A DNA stretch of 64,000 nt from Acidobacteriota bacterium (GTDB lineage Bacteria > Acidobacteriota > Terriglobia > Versatilivoradales > Versatilivoraceae). The DNA is taken from assembly GCA_028875575.1 (NCBI GenBank), contig JAPPDF010000049.1:1-64000 (forward strand), given 5' to 3'. Below the pieces are notes generated by a model that worked only from the letters and a program-made list of their open reading frames with translations, made no database searches and was not told the origin of the DNA. This document shows, piece by piece, positions 17,870 through 25,787 of this stretch. The stretch's first letter is position 1; the number at the start of each line of letters is the position of its first letter. The position numbers and the translations under genes were made by a program.

Positions 17870-18634
17870 TCAGCGGTAGAGCACCGTGCAGTTGGGCAAA
17901 GCCGCCTGGATTCTGCGGATTCCGGACGGGGAGACCCGGGTGCCGTAGAGGCCCACGGCCTTAAGCTGGGAGAGTGTCTCCAGTTGCTTCAGTTCAGGGT
18001 CGCCGATCCGGGTGTAGGAGAGGTCGAGCCAGGCCAAATTCTGCAGGCCTTGCAGGTGGATCAGCCCGGAGCCGGTCACTTGGGTGTGCTGGATGCCCAG
18101 GAACTCGAGCTGCAGCAGCGGCTTGAAATGCACCAGCCCGGCATCGGTGATTTTCGATCCGTAGAGAAACAGCTCCTTGAGGTTGGGCAGGTGGCGCAGG
18201 CCGGCCAGGCCTTCGTCGGTGATTTCGTTCGGCGGGTAGAGCTCGGCCAGAGCGGTCAGGCCCTTCAGGTGGCGAAGCCCTTCGGTGGTGGCCCGGACCG
18301 GCATAATCAGCGTTCGAAGCCGCTGCAGGCCATCCAGGAGAGTGAGGTCGTCGTCGGTCAGATCGGTCCAGTAGAGGTTAAGCAGGGTGATGTGGCCCTC
18401 TGCGTCGGCCTGAACCTCCGCGCCCATCGCCGTCAGTCGATCAGCCAGCCCGGCAGGAGCGCCGGGAGCGGGATCGGCCGGTTGGCGGGCTGTTTCGGGT
18501 TGACCGCAGGCCCAGCTCAGGACAAGGATTGGGCTAAGCAGGTAAATGCGGAGAGACAAGAGGCAGTTGGCGGGCACAATCAGTTCCTGGTGAGCGACGC
18601 CGGCTAAGTGCATCAGAATCCGCCATTGTAGCAA
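17870..18634 (-). CDS. Leucine-rich-repeat lipoprotein
   Basis: A 254-residue protein with a hydrophobic leader ending in lipobox LSWAC (Cys43 from the first Met; Met8 at 18613 is an alternative start). After a linker it carries about six leucine-rich repeats of roughly 24 residues with the ITDEGLAGLRHLPNLKELFL pattern, the kind found in cysteine-containing LRR proteins of Planctomycetota and related phyla. LRR surfaces bind proteins. It likely sits on the outer or inner membrane facing the periplasm. No partner can be deduced. Confidence 0.8.
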   Translation of the reverse strand: MLQWRILMHLAGVAHQELIVPANCLLSLRIYLLSPILVLSWACGQPETARQPADPAPGAPAGLADRLTAMGAEVQADAEGHITLLNLYWTDLTDDDLTLLDGLQRLRTLIMPVRATTEGLRHLKGLTALAELYPPNEITDEGLAGLRHLPNLKELFLYGSKITDAGLVHFKPLLQLEFLGIQHTQVTGSGLIHLQGLQNLAWLDLSYTRIGDPELKQLETLSQLKAVGLYGTRVSPSGIRRIQAALPNCTVLYR

Positions 18635-18834
18635 ACGGGGTTGAGCGGAACCTGGAGTCGCCCGTAAAGCGCTCGAACTGCAACACCACCGGGCCGCTGA
18701 CCCGCCGCTGGCAGTGACTCACGGGAGGTGGAGTTTGCCCCCCCGGCTCGACGGCGGGCTGAATCTCCTACGTGGCGATCTCGCCGATTCCGTCCCCCCC
18801 ACCGGTTCGACGGCGGGCGGAGCCCTGGTCTCAC

Positions 18835-18987
18835 CGACTCCCCCTCAAGGGGGGAGTGATACTTGAGGCCTGCAACTGGCTACTTGCCTGATTCCTGGGT
18901 AGCATGTAAACCATGTTCCCGGTCGAATGTGTAAAGTATGTTTGCGGTTTGTGACGCGGGAATCACTCCCCCCTTGAGGGGGAGTCG
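18835..18987. repeat. 153-bp element with perfect 26-bp inverted ends
   Basis: The arms 18835-18860 and 18962-18987 are exact reverse complements, and each arm is itself nearly palindromic (CTCCCCCTCAAGGGGGGAG). The interior has two 18-bp near-repeats with a 25-bp period, TGTAAACCATGTTCCCGG (18905-18922) and TGTAAAGTATGTTTGCGG (18930-18947), a pattern seen at ends of some insertion sequences. It may be a MITE, an IS remnant or a long hairpin. The rest of 18635-19064 has GC-rich repeats but no gene. Confidence 0.6.
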
Positions 18988-19064
18988 CAGAAGCCGAGCC
19001 GAATGGCGAAGGCTGATGCGGTGGGGGGTGCTGCGCTGCCAGGCTGCAACGGGAAGATCCGACC

Positions 19065-20231
19065 ATGAAGGGTTCTGACATGTCGAGTCGGGCGGGATCG
19101 GCGGCCCACGGGGTTTCCCGGCGAAAGTTTGTTGCGGCCGCCCCGGCGGTCCTGACCGGACTGGCGTGGGCCGCAAAGCCCGTCCGGGCCTGGAACGGCG
19201 AGGTGGAGTGGCTGGATGAGGTGCAGAGGCCGCCCTCCAGGCTGCCTCCGGAGGCTCCCGAGCTCCCCCCGCTGCTGGTCGGTCCGGGCGGTACACCCAT
19301 CCGCTCACGAGCCCGGTGGGAATCCGAACGGCGCAGGATCCGGCGGGACTGGATGCGGTTTCTGGGCCCCATGCCGGCCGACAGGCCTCCGCTCGAAATG
19401 GAGGTCCTGGAGGAGGAAGAGCTCGACGGGACCCTGGTGCGGAAGCTGGTTCGCTACAACGCCGAGGCCGGGGTTCGAGTGGAAGGCTACCTGCTGGCGC
19501 CGGCGGCGGCCTCGGAGCGGGACCCGCGGGCGGGGGTGGTGGCGCTGCACCAGACCAGCAGCCTCACCATCGACCTGGTGGCGGGAGTCAACGGCCCCGA
19601 GGAGCAGCAGATCGGTTTGAAGCTGGCTCGCCGTGGCCTGGTGGTCTTCTGTCCGCGTTGCTTCCTGTGGCAGGACGCCGGCAACTTCCTGGAGGCCATG
19701 GCACGATTCAAGCAACGCCACCCTGAGGCCCTCTGCATGCACAAGATGCTTTGGGACGCCATGCGCGGAGTGGATCTGCTGGCGAGCCTGCCGCAGGTGG
19801 ACGCCACTCGCATCGGCGCGGCGGGCCACTCCCTGGGGGCTATCGAATCGCTCTACCTAGCCGCCTTCGACGAGAGAGTGCAGGTGACGGTCGCCAGCGA
19901 AGCGGGCATGGACTTCAGTTTTACCAACTGGCACGATCCCTGGTTCCTGGGTCCCGCTATCCGCAGTCCCGACTTCAAGCTGAACCACCACCAGCTCCTG
20001 GCTCTGGCCGCGCCCCGGGCCTTCCTGCTGCTGGCTGGAGAATCGGGGCGCCACGCGGCCGACGGCGATCGCAGCTGGCCCTTCATCGAGGCCGCCTTGA
20101 AGGTCTACCGGCTGTATGGCTCACCGGCGCGCCTGGGGATCTACAACCACGGCAAGGGGCACACCCTGCCGCCCCGGGCCTTTCAGCGAATGGCAGAATG
20201 GCTGGAGACCTATTTGAGGGTGAAGAGCTAA
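19065..20231 (+). CDS. Tat-exported alpha/beta-hydrolase
   Basis: A 388-residue hydrolase with a Tat signal (SRRKFVAAAPAVLTG). A second Met at residue 6 is an alternative start. The core has AGVVALHQTSSLTID, RRGLVVFCPRCFLWQDAG, the elbow GHSLGA with the serine nucleophile and the acid/His region LLLAGESGRHAADGD and YNHGKGHTLPP. It resembles the lipoprotein hydrolase at 12350-13465, so the two probably belong to one expanded esterase family of this organism. Likely substrates are esters outside the cytoplasm. It is the last host gene before the accessory island. Confidence 0.82.
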   Translation: MKGSDMSSRAGSAAHGVSRRKFVAAAPAVLTGLAWAAKPVRAWNGEVEWLDEVQRPPSRLPPEAPELPPLLVGPGGTPIRSRARWESERRRIRRDWMRFLGPMPADRPPLEMEVLEEEELDGTLVRKLVRYNAEAGVRVEGYLLAPAAASERDPRAGVVALHQTSSLTIDLVAGVNGPEEQQIGLKLARRGLVVFCPRCFLWQDAGNFLEAMARFKQRHPEALCMHKMLWDAMRGVDLLASLPQVDATRIGAAGHSLGAIESLYLAAFDERVQVTVASEAGMDFSFTNWHDPWFLGPAIRSPDFKLNHHQLLALAAPRAFLLLAGESGRHAADGDRSWPFIEAALKVYRLYGSPARLGIYNHGKGHTLPPRAFQRMAEWLETYLRVKS

Positions 20232-20380
20232 ATCGGGCGCGATTTCAGAGGACGACAGGACGTTTCCCAATGGCTCGTCCCGGGCTGGCGCCTGACCCGA
20301 GCCAAGCCTATGCCCATGGCTACATCCTGACGCCGCTTCGCGGCTCCACTCGAACCACCGGAACTGGCATCCGCCGGGCC

Positions 20381-20652
20381 AATAATTCAAACAATCCTGT
20401 CCCCCGGCAGTGTCGTTGGTTAGGGGAGAGCTGCGAAGCTGCGGTTGGGGTGGGTATCCGACGCGACGCCTCTTACAGGCCATCCTTATAGAGCTGCGGC
20501 CTCGTGTCGCCTGCTGGGCAAGCTAAGAGCCCCCCTGGGGAAGTTGCGTATGGCAGCGAAGGCGACGTTCTCTTGCCAGCGGAGGCGGCAGCCCGGGGTC
20601 GTGCCGGTTCTGCACCAACCTAGCCGCGTATGCGGCGAATAGGAAGCACCCG
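20381..20652 (+). repeat. Dispersed non-coding repeat, copy A
   Basis: About 270 bp that recur in inverted orientation at 59563-59842. Shared blocks include GGGAGAGCTGCGAAGCTGCG, ACAGGCCATCCTTATAGAGC, CTCGTGTCGCCTGCTGGGCA, GGGGAAGTTGCGTATGGC and GCGAAGGCGACGTTCTCTTG, with small indels between them. No frame is conserved. GAGCTGCGAAGC-type palindromes suggest a structured repeat. It occupies much of 20232-20868, the region left of the integrase. Confidence 0.8.
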
Positions 20653-20833
20653 TTCGGGAAGGCACTGTTTCTCCAATGAAACACCGCCCCACGCCACGGT
20701 CGCCCGCTGTCGCTGCCTACGCAGTCATATAAAATCCAGTGATGTTTATCTTCGTCCAGTTCAGTCTATAACTGTATTATTTATCAGCATCTTATCTAGG
20801 TTCTGCTGTGGCTTGACTTATTACCAACATCCC

Positions 20834-20862
20834 TTGCAATCCACTGCCATCCCCCATATAAT
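20834..20862 (+). promoter_or_regulatory. Sigma-70-type promoter of the integrase, apparently leaderless
   Basis: TTGCAA (20834-20839) and TATAAT (20857-20862) are separated by 17 bp, the optimal spacing. Transcription starting six to eight bases after the -10 would begin at or beside the integrase ATG at 20869, giving a leaderless mRNA. No Shine-Dalgarno spacing is otherwise available, because GGGGG directly abuts the ATG. Confidence 0.6.
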
Positions 20863-20872
20863 AGGGGGATGG
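20847..20872. promoter_or_regulatory. Perfect inverted repeat around the integrase -10 and start codon
   Basis: CCATCCCCC (20847-20855) and GGGGGATGG (20864-20872) are exact reverse complements with an 8-bp spacer holding the TATAAT box; the right arm contains the ATG. The geometry suits a repressor operator. It equally suits a tyrosine-recombinase core site, two 9-bp arms around an 8-bp crossover. The right half is repeated at the other island end. Confidence 0.55.
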
Positions 20873-20873
20873 A
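20859..20873 (+). repeat. Left copy of 15-bp direct repeat (candidate att site)
   Basis: TAATAGGGGGATGGA here is identical to 35671-35685 in the same orientation, 14.8 kb away, with the integrase just inside. This is the arrangement left by site-specific integration. It overlaps the integrase promoter and start codon. Confidence 0.5.
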
Positions 20874-22083
20874 TACTGTAACCAACCCCGTACCGGTCCG
20901 ACCCAAAACCAAGCCCACCGGCCGTCACCCCAGCAACGCCCTTTCGGCCGCCTTCCTGCGCTCCGCTCCGCCCGGAAGACACGCCGATGGAAACGGATTG
21001 TACCTCTTCGTCCAGCCCAGCGGAACCCGGAGCTGGATTCAACGACTCGTCGTCCGCGGCCGTCGCCGGGAGCTCGGTCTCGGCAGCGTCGCCCTGGTCC
21101 CCTTGGCCGAGGCCAGGGAGAAAGCACGGGGCAACCGCAAGCTGGCCCGTGAGGGCGGAGACCCCCTTGCCGAGAAGCGCCGCACCGAGGGCATCCCCAC
21201 CTTCGCTGAAGCTGCCTCGCGTGTACTGGAACAGAAGCGGGACGGATGGCGCGGCCGGCGTCACCACCGCGAGTGGATGGCCAGCATGAGGCGGTACGCC
21301 TTCCCCCGCATCGGCAAGATGCCGGTCTCCGAGGTCACCAGCGCCGATCTGCTAGACATCCTCACCCCCATCTGGCACCGGAAGGCCTCCAGCGCCCGGC
21401 GGGTGCGCCAGCGGCTGCGTGTGGTCCTGGAATGGGCCGTAGCCATGGAGTACCGCCCTGACAACCCCTGCGACAGGATCGGACCGGTCCTGGGTCCCCA
21501 ACATGACGTTACCGAACACATGCGGGCCTTGCCGCATCGGGAGGTGGCTGCGGCCATCCGGACGGCGCAGGCAGCGACGGCGCCGGAGGTGGCCAAGCTG
21601 GCCTTTGAGTTCCTGGTCCTGACGGCGACCAGGTGGAGCGAGGTGCGGTGGGCCGAGTGGGCGGAGATCGATCGGGACGCCGGTGTATGGACCGTCCCGG
21701 CCAGGCGGATGAAGGCGAACCGGAAGCACCGGGTGCCGCTGTGTGGCCGCGCCCTGGAGATTCTCGAAGCGGCACGGACCCTGGGTGAGGGATCCGGTCC
21801 TTTGGTGTTCTCCCGCCGGGGCGGGAAGCCGCTTGACGACAAGCAGCTGCGGTGGATGGTGCGGGAGCTTGGGATTGCGGCGGTGCCGCACGGGTTCAGA
21901 TCCAGCTTCCGGGACTGGGCGGCTGAGGAGACCGATCATCCCCGGGAGGTGATCGAGGCGGCCCTGGCGCATGTGGTCCAGAATAGGGTCGAGGCGGCCT
22001 ATGCCCGCTCCGACCTGTTCGAACGGCGGCGTGTCCTGATGAACGACTGGGCGCGTTACCTGGCCCAGGGCAGGTCAGGGTGA
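20869..22083 (+). CDS. Tyrosine recombinase (DUF4102-type phage integrase)
   Basis: A 404-residue integrase of the usual length. Residues 22-105 form the arm-binding domain (LSAAFLRSAPPGRHADGNGL with YLFVQPSGTRSWIQRL). Residues 110-200 form the SAM-like core-binding domain. The catalytic domain has Arg255 (LTATRWSEVRWAEW), Lys282/287, His341 and Arg344 (HGFRSSFRDW), His368 and Tyr378 (NRVEAAYARSDL), so all catalytic residues are present. It should catalyse integration and excision of the island. Expression appears leaderless from the promoter overlapping its start. A second, truncated copy of its C-terminus lies at 22640-22813. Confidence 0.92.
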   Translation: MDTVTNPVPVRPKTKPTGRHPSNALSAAFLRSAPPGRHADGNGLYLFVQPSGTRSWIQRLVVRGRRRELGLGSVALVPLAEAREKARGNRKLAREGGDPLAEKRRTEGIPTFAEAASRVLEQKRDGWRGRRHHREWMASMRRYAFPRIGKMPVSEVTSADLLDILTPIWHRKASSARRVRQRLRVVLEWAVAMEYRPDNPCDRIGPVLGPQHDVTEHMRALPHREVAAAIRTAQAATAPEVAKLAFEFLVLTATRWSEVRWAEWAEIDRDAGVWTVPARRMKANRKHRVPLCGRALEILEAARTLGEGSGPLVFSRRGGKPLDDKQLRWMVRELGIAAVPHGFRSSFRDWAAEETDHPREVIEAALAHVVQNRVEAAYARSDLFERRRVLMNDWARYLAQGRSG

Positions 22084-22117
22084 AAAGGACAACCCGGATC
22101 TAGGTCTTCAGCAATTC

Positions 22118-22459
22118 GGCCTTCCCGCCAGGGATCACTGTGGTGAGAGCGACCTCCCCTTAAGGGGAGTGTTTATCGCGCGCCGCTGGACGCGCCGGTG
22201 AACACTCCCCGATGGCGCATCAGCGCCGAAAAAGGTGGGGTCGCTCTCACCACCAGCACCCCCTTTCGTGCGGCGCGTCGTTACGCCGGGCGAAGGGGGG
22301 ACACGCGAGGCACAGCCTCGCTTCCTATTCCGCAGCGGACGCGGGAAAGCGGTGCTGTCCCGCGTCTGGTGCGCTGTTTCGGGGAAATCCTGAACCACAA
22401 CGGCGAGGACTCCGCCCTCTGAGAGAATAGCGTTGCGATGGTTGAAAGTACGCGCCACC
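22118..22459 (+). ncRNA. Structured island-end element, copy 1 (candidate ncRNA)
   Basis: A 342-bp element found again, inverted, at 34910-35242. Positions 22118-22143 are identical to the reverse complement of 35217-35242. Stems in this copy: 22140-22154 with 22239-22253, 22164-22173 with 22201-22210 (ten exact pairs), the hairpin GATGGCGCATC (22211-22221), and 22338-22346 with 22358-22366. The other copy keeps these stems with different, compensating bases. No ORF is conserved. The transcribed strand is unknown; the strand given only marks relative orientation. Candidates are a guide-type RNA of an IS200/605-IscB lineage, another mobile structured RNA or a MITE. Confidence 0.65.
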
Positions 22460-22639
22460 TAGACACGCCGCCGGGTGTCGTTCGGTGGCGCGTGGGTTTG
22501 ACGACACCGCCTTGACCCCCAGAGGCGGAAATCGTCGATCATTCCAGGGTCATTGGGTGAGCCTGTTTCTCGCTCCGATTCATCCCCGCGTCGGCGGTGA
22601 ACAGGTCCCTGACCGGTATTCCCGAATGGCTGAAGACGG

Positions 22640-22813
22640 ACCAGCTTCCGGGACTGGGCGGCCGAGGAGACCGACCATCCACGGGAGGTGATCGAGGCGG
22701 CTCTGGCGCATGTGGACCGGAACCGGGTCGAGGCGGCCTATGCGCGCTCGGACCTGTTCGAGCGCCGGCTCATGGACGATTGGGCCGGCTACCTGGCCCA
22801 AGGGAGCGGTTGA
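22640..22813 (+). pseudogene. C-terminal fragment of a second tyrosine integrase
   Basis: Fifty-seven codons plus stop read TSFRDWAAEETDHPREVIEA and continue through AHVDRNRVEAAYARSDLFER to a TGA. This is nearly the same as the last 58 residues of the complete integrase (FRDWAAEETDHPREVIEAAL). The His and Tyr catalytic residues are kept, but the rest of the gene is missing. It is a decayed or recombined copy, suggesting that two related elements integrated at or near this site in succession. Confidence 0.85.
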
Positions 22814-22832
22814 CCGGGGCAAGCGAGGGTGA

Positions 22833-22970
22833 GAGCCAGCCTCGAAGTTCCCGGGAGCGGAAGAAGGGAGCGGCGGGGGTGATGGGGGGAGGGGGGAGTC
22901 CCCCCGGCCGGGGTTCGAAGGGGCGGAGCCCCTCGCCAGCCCCAATGTATGACATTGGGTAGGCTGGCTC
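22833..22970. other. Multi-branched foldable sequence after the integrase fragment
   Basis: GAGCCAGCCT (22833-22842) pairs perfectly with AGGCTGGCTC (22961-22970). Enclosed are three further hairpins: GGGGGGAGTCCCCCC, GGGGCGGAGCCCC and CCCAATGTATGACATTGGG. The 138-bp segment would fold as a closed multi-arm structure followed by CCCCTTTATT. It might be a bidirectional terminator protecting the integrase and effector transcripts, or a structured repeat. No coding signal is seen in 22814-23144. Confidence 0.5.
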
Positions 22971-23144
22971 CCCTTTATTACGCGTTGCGGACCGGCCCCG
23001 CTGTCCCCGCCTCGCACGGCGCGCCGGCGTGCCGAACGCTCCCCGTCTCACGGAGAGTGCCGGTTGACCTCCCCCTAAAAAACGGTCCACTTCGAGAGTG
23101 AGTTTTCCGGTAAAAGGAAGGAGGAATAACTCCAAAATGAAACA

Positions 23145-25313
23145 CTAAACCATGTGCTCCAGATCATACTGCCGTAGTATCGGCGCAAGAGTCTCATAGG
23201 CTTCGGCACGGTTCCGCGAAAGAGAAGAAAACTCGGCTACGCGCGCCAATTCCGATTTGATCAGGCGCTTTGCATATTCCGACTCATCATCCTGAGCATC
23301 TTTCAAAACGACAATGAAGTCATGAATTATCGCCATTTCCTTTCCAGGAGAGCGTCTCAGAATTCTCCCGCGCCGCTGAACAAACTGTCGTGGGTCACGT
23401 GAGCTGGCGAGGATATAGGCGATATTGCATGCTGGCACGTCGATGCCTTCATCCAGACATCTAATGGCTACCATCGCCTTAATTATGCCGACCTTGAAAT
23501 TTTCAAGAATGCCTTGGCGATCCCTGCGGGATTCACGTGAGGTGAAGCGGGAAACGTCCCATCCCATCTGGTGAAGAAGAGAACTGGTCGCTTCGACTTG
23601 TCTTTGGCCCATGTCCGCACTTTGATGGCCGTTTCCCTTATCTTCTTCATCCGTTTCAACCGTTCCGTCGCCACAATAGAACAATGTGTGGGGGGTTACG
23701 CTAACGCCTGCGAGGACGTTCTTCAGCACGGGCAACTTATTTACTGCGGAGCCCACAAGCCTCGCCCGCCGCAACAAAAACACCTTGAGTTGCTTGTCGA
23801 GGCCGACCGCCTTGATATTCTCCTGGCGGGCGAAGATACGACCGATCTTCTCCGATAGTTCAATGAATTCCTCCGCTTCCGATGCTGTAAGCGTCACAAT
23901 ATGGGGATAGTACGTATAAGGGGTTAGGATCTTGTCCTCAATGGCCTGCCGCAACGTGTACCGAAAGACGATCTCGCCGTAGAATTCCGCCAATCGATCA
24001 TTTCGCTCCTCGTCGAGGTAATGCTCTGGCGTTGCCGACAGGCCAATACGGTATCTTGCCTGTTCGGGCAAGAAACCTTCGTATGCCTTAGATGTGTGAT
24101 GGTGACATTCATCACCAATCCATAGGAGTCGATTCCCCTTCAGTTGTTTCAAGCACTCCTGAAATTCGGGGGTTTTCAGTGTTCTGTTTACAACGACAAT
24201 TGCTACAAATTTACAACTACCCATAACGAGTTCATGGACAACGTTGCGGAGCTTGTCATGCCACTGCCCACGTGAGACGTAACATCGGATTGGATAAATG
24301 TTGAAGCCTGACAGGGTATCGATCCATTGGTCTGCTAAATTCTGGTAAGGCACTGCTATCACGCAAGCGAGCCTATCAATCTTTTCGGACAGCTTGACGA
24401 CGGCATGAATGGCGGTAATCGTCTTTCCCGAACCTGTCGCAAGTTCAAAAGTTCCATGAAAATCACCCCTTGCTTTCCACGCTTCCAACGCTTCAATCTG
24501 ATGTGCATGCATTTTGAAAGGCCGCCCGTTCATGGTCTTGGGTTCTCGTGGCCTCGACGATGTGGAGCTCGTCGTGTACCTCACCTTCTCACGCACGCGC
24601 GCAGCTATTGCCCTCTCGATCTCGGGATCAGGCGTATAGCTCAGAGTGCGGGCAACTGAAACAAGTCGTTCCTTGATCGCGGTGGGTATGTCTACAACGG
24701 CCGTTGCTGGGCTATGGTTGCTCCAAAGCCGTTCGAAACTCTCGATGTGTGGTTCCGTATAGGCTTTGAGTTCTGGACACCAGCACGGAAAGACATTTAT
24801 GGATTCGTAATTAAACGCTGGCAACAGTGCATAGGAGCTTTCATTGGCAGAGCCCGAGAAAACAATCTTGTCGTCCGCCTCGTCACCTATAACGCCAATT
24901 TTGTCATGATACATGCCGCGCTCACGCAGAGCGATTTTCACGTCCAAGCGGCCATGTGCAACAAGCCATGCAAGCGTATCAATGCGGTTTTGAAAAAGCT
25001 CGTCGCTCACATTGGAAATAACGCTAAGCAACTCGGCGCCAATTTTTTGAGAAATCTCCCGTCGGCGATATCCTTCCGAAATCGCCCCGACATCTTCTTT
25101 ATCCAGAAACGCCCCTAAAATAAGGCGAATCTGCCCGCTGTTCTTTACGAAGGCTGAGAGTGCCTGCGCCGCGTAACTAATCGTCGATGCCGAGAAGAAG
25201 CCGACGGCACGATCATAGCGATTTGCTACCGATAGCGTCGGGAGATAGAAATCCTCCAGGAGGTTATCGGTGTCAGATTTGTACACACCCTTGTATTGCA
25301 ATGCGCGCAACAT
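23145..25313 (-). CDS. PLD-like nuclease/DEAD-box helicase fusion of the phosphorothioation locus
   Basis: A 722-residue protein. Residues 1-200 are a phospholipase-D-type nuclease domain with a single HxK-like site (HDKIGVIGDE at 136 and SGSANESS at 153-160). Residues 265-700 are a superfamily 2 helicase: ATGSGKT (292-298), DECHHH (401-406), LSATP (425-429), and the C-terminal lobe with AIRCLDEGIDVPACNIA and the arginine finger QRRGRILRRS. This is the layout of the helicase-nuclease restriction proteins linked to phosphorothioation systems (family knowledge). It starts immediately after the stop of the preceding gene, so it is co-translated. Expected role: ATP-driven tracking and cutting of unmodified DNA. 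Noticeably richer in A+T than flanking genes. Confidence 0.88.
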   Translation of the reverse strand: MLRALQYKGVYKSDTDNLLEDFYLPTLSVANRYDRAVGFFSASTISYAAQALSAFVKNSGQIRLILGAFLDKEDVGAISEGYRRREISQKIGAELLSVISNVSDELFQNRIDTLAWLVAHGRLDVKIALRERGMYHDKIGVIGDEADDKIVFSGSANESSYALLPAFNYESINVFPCWCPELKAYTEPHIESFERLWSNHSPATAVVDIPTAIKERLVSVARTLSYTPDPEIERAIAARVREKVRYTTSSTSSRPREPKTMNGRPFKMHAHQIEALEAWKARGDFHGTFELATGSGKTITAIHAVVKLSEKIDRLACVIAVPYQNLADQWIDTLSGFNIYPIRCYVSRGQWHDKLRNVVHELVMGSCKFVAIVVVNRTLKTPEFQECLKQLKGNRLLWIGDECHHHTSKAYEGFLPEQARYRIGLSATPEHYLDEERNDRLAEFYGEIVFRYTLRQAIEDKILTPYTYYPHIVTLTASEAEEFIELSEKIGRIFARQENIKAVGLDKQLKVFLLRRARLVGSAVNKLPVLKNVLAGVSVTPHTLFYCGDGTVETDEEDKGNGHQSADMGQRQVEATSSLLHQMGWDVSRFTSRESRRDRQGILENFKVGIIKAMVAIRCLDEGIDVPACNIAYILASSRDPRQFVQRRGRILRRSPGKEMAIIHDFIVVLKDAQDDESEYAKRLIKSELARVAEFSSLSRNRAEAYETLAPILRQYDLEHMV

Positions 25314-25787
25314 CTAGAATGAAATCCCCGAAACATCAGGCTCAATGTCTTGGACGTTTAGGTATCCAAGCTCTAGGAGTAACTCCTGAATATCCCGTTC
25401 GGGATACTCGCCACCACTTTGATTCATCGCATCGCGTAATACTTGTAACCCGCCGTTCGCGTATTCCTCAAAAATCTCGGCGCAACGGCTCTCTTGGCCA
25501 TCCTTAAGTATTTCAGGATCTTTGGTTTCGGCAAGGGCAATGAGGTAAATCAAGTCCTCCGCGTCGCCTCGCTCGAACTGTTGATAGGAGACGTCTTCCT
25601 TCCCGGCACCGCTGTCGAGAGGAATACGAATGCCCTGCGAGTATCCTAACAGTGCTGAGAAACACAGAAGCTCACGTATCGTCGGGAAGAGACTGTGGCC
25701 AGCAGGCGGAATCTTATGCACGGCAAGGCGTTGAACCATCTCTTCATGGATTTTACTTCTGTTTATGTTGGGTGCGCGGTCAGTCAT
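25314..25787 (-). CDS. Phosphorothioation-associated protein (dnd-associated 4-like)
   Basis: A 157-residue soluble acidic protein without membrane segments. It has FPTIRELLCFSALLGYSQGI, VSYQQFERGDAEDLIYLIAL, AETKDPEIL and AEIFEEYANGGLQVLRDAMN, matching by recollection the small protein called DNA phosphorothioation-associated protein 4 in Dnd loci. No enzymatic motif is seen; the helical pattern suggests an adaptor. Its ATG overlaps the stop of the SMC-like gene (ATGA), and its own stop abuts the helicase start. The three effector genes therefore form one translationally coupled unit. It is longer than DndE, which is usually near 110-120 residues. Confidence 0.75.
   Translation of the reverse strand: MTDRAPNINRSKIHEEMVQRLAVHKIPPAGHSLFPTIRELLCFSALLGYSQGIRIPLDSGAGKEDVSYQQFERGDAEDLIYLIALAETKDPEILKDGQESRCAEIFEEYANGGLQVLRDAMNQSGGEYPERDIQELLLELGYLNVQDIEPDVSGISF

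Noticed and set aside
22118-22459. Retron msr-msd or group II intron as explanation of the structured element
   Set aside because: No reverse transcriptase is in the island, and the copies lack a recognisable domain V-type hairpin or intron ends; other structured-RNA families remain possible.
25314-25787. The 157-residue protein as DndE
   Set aside because: It is longer than DndE and carries the IFEEYANGGL-type pattern of another phosphorothioation-associated small protein.
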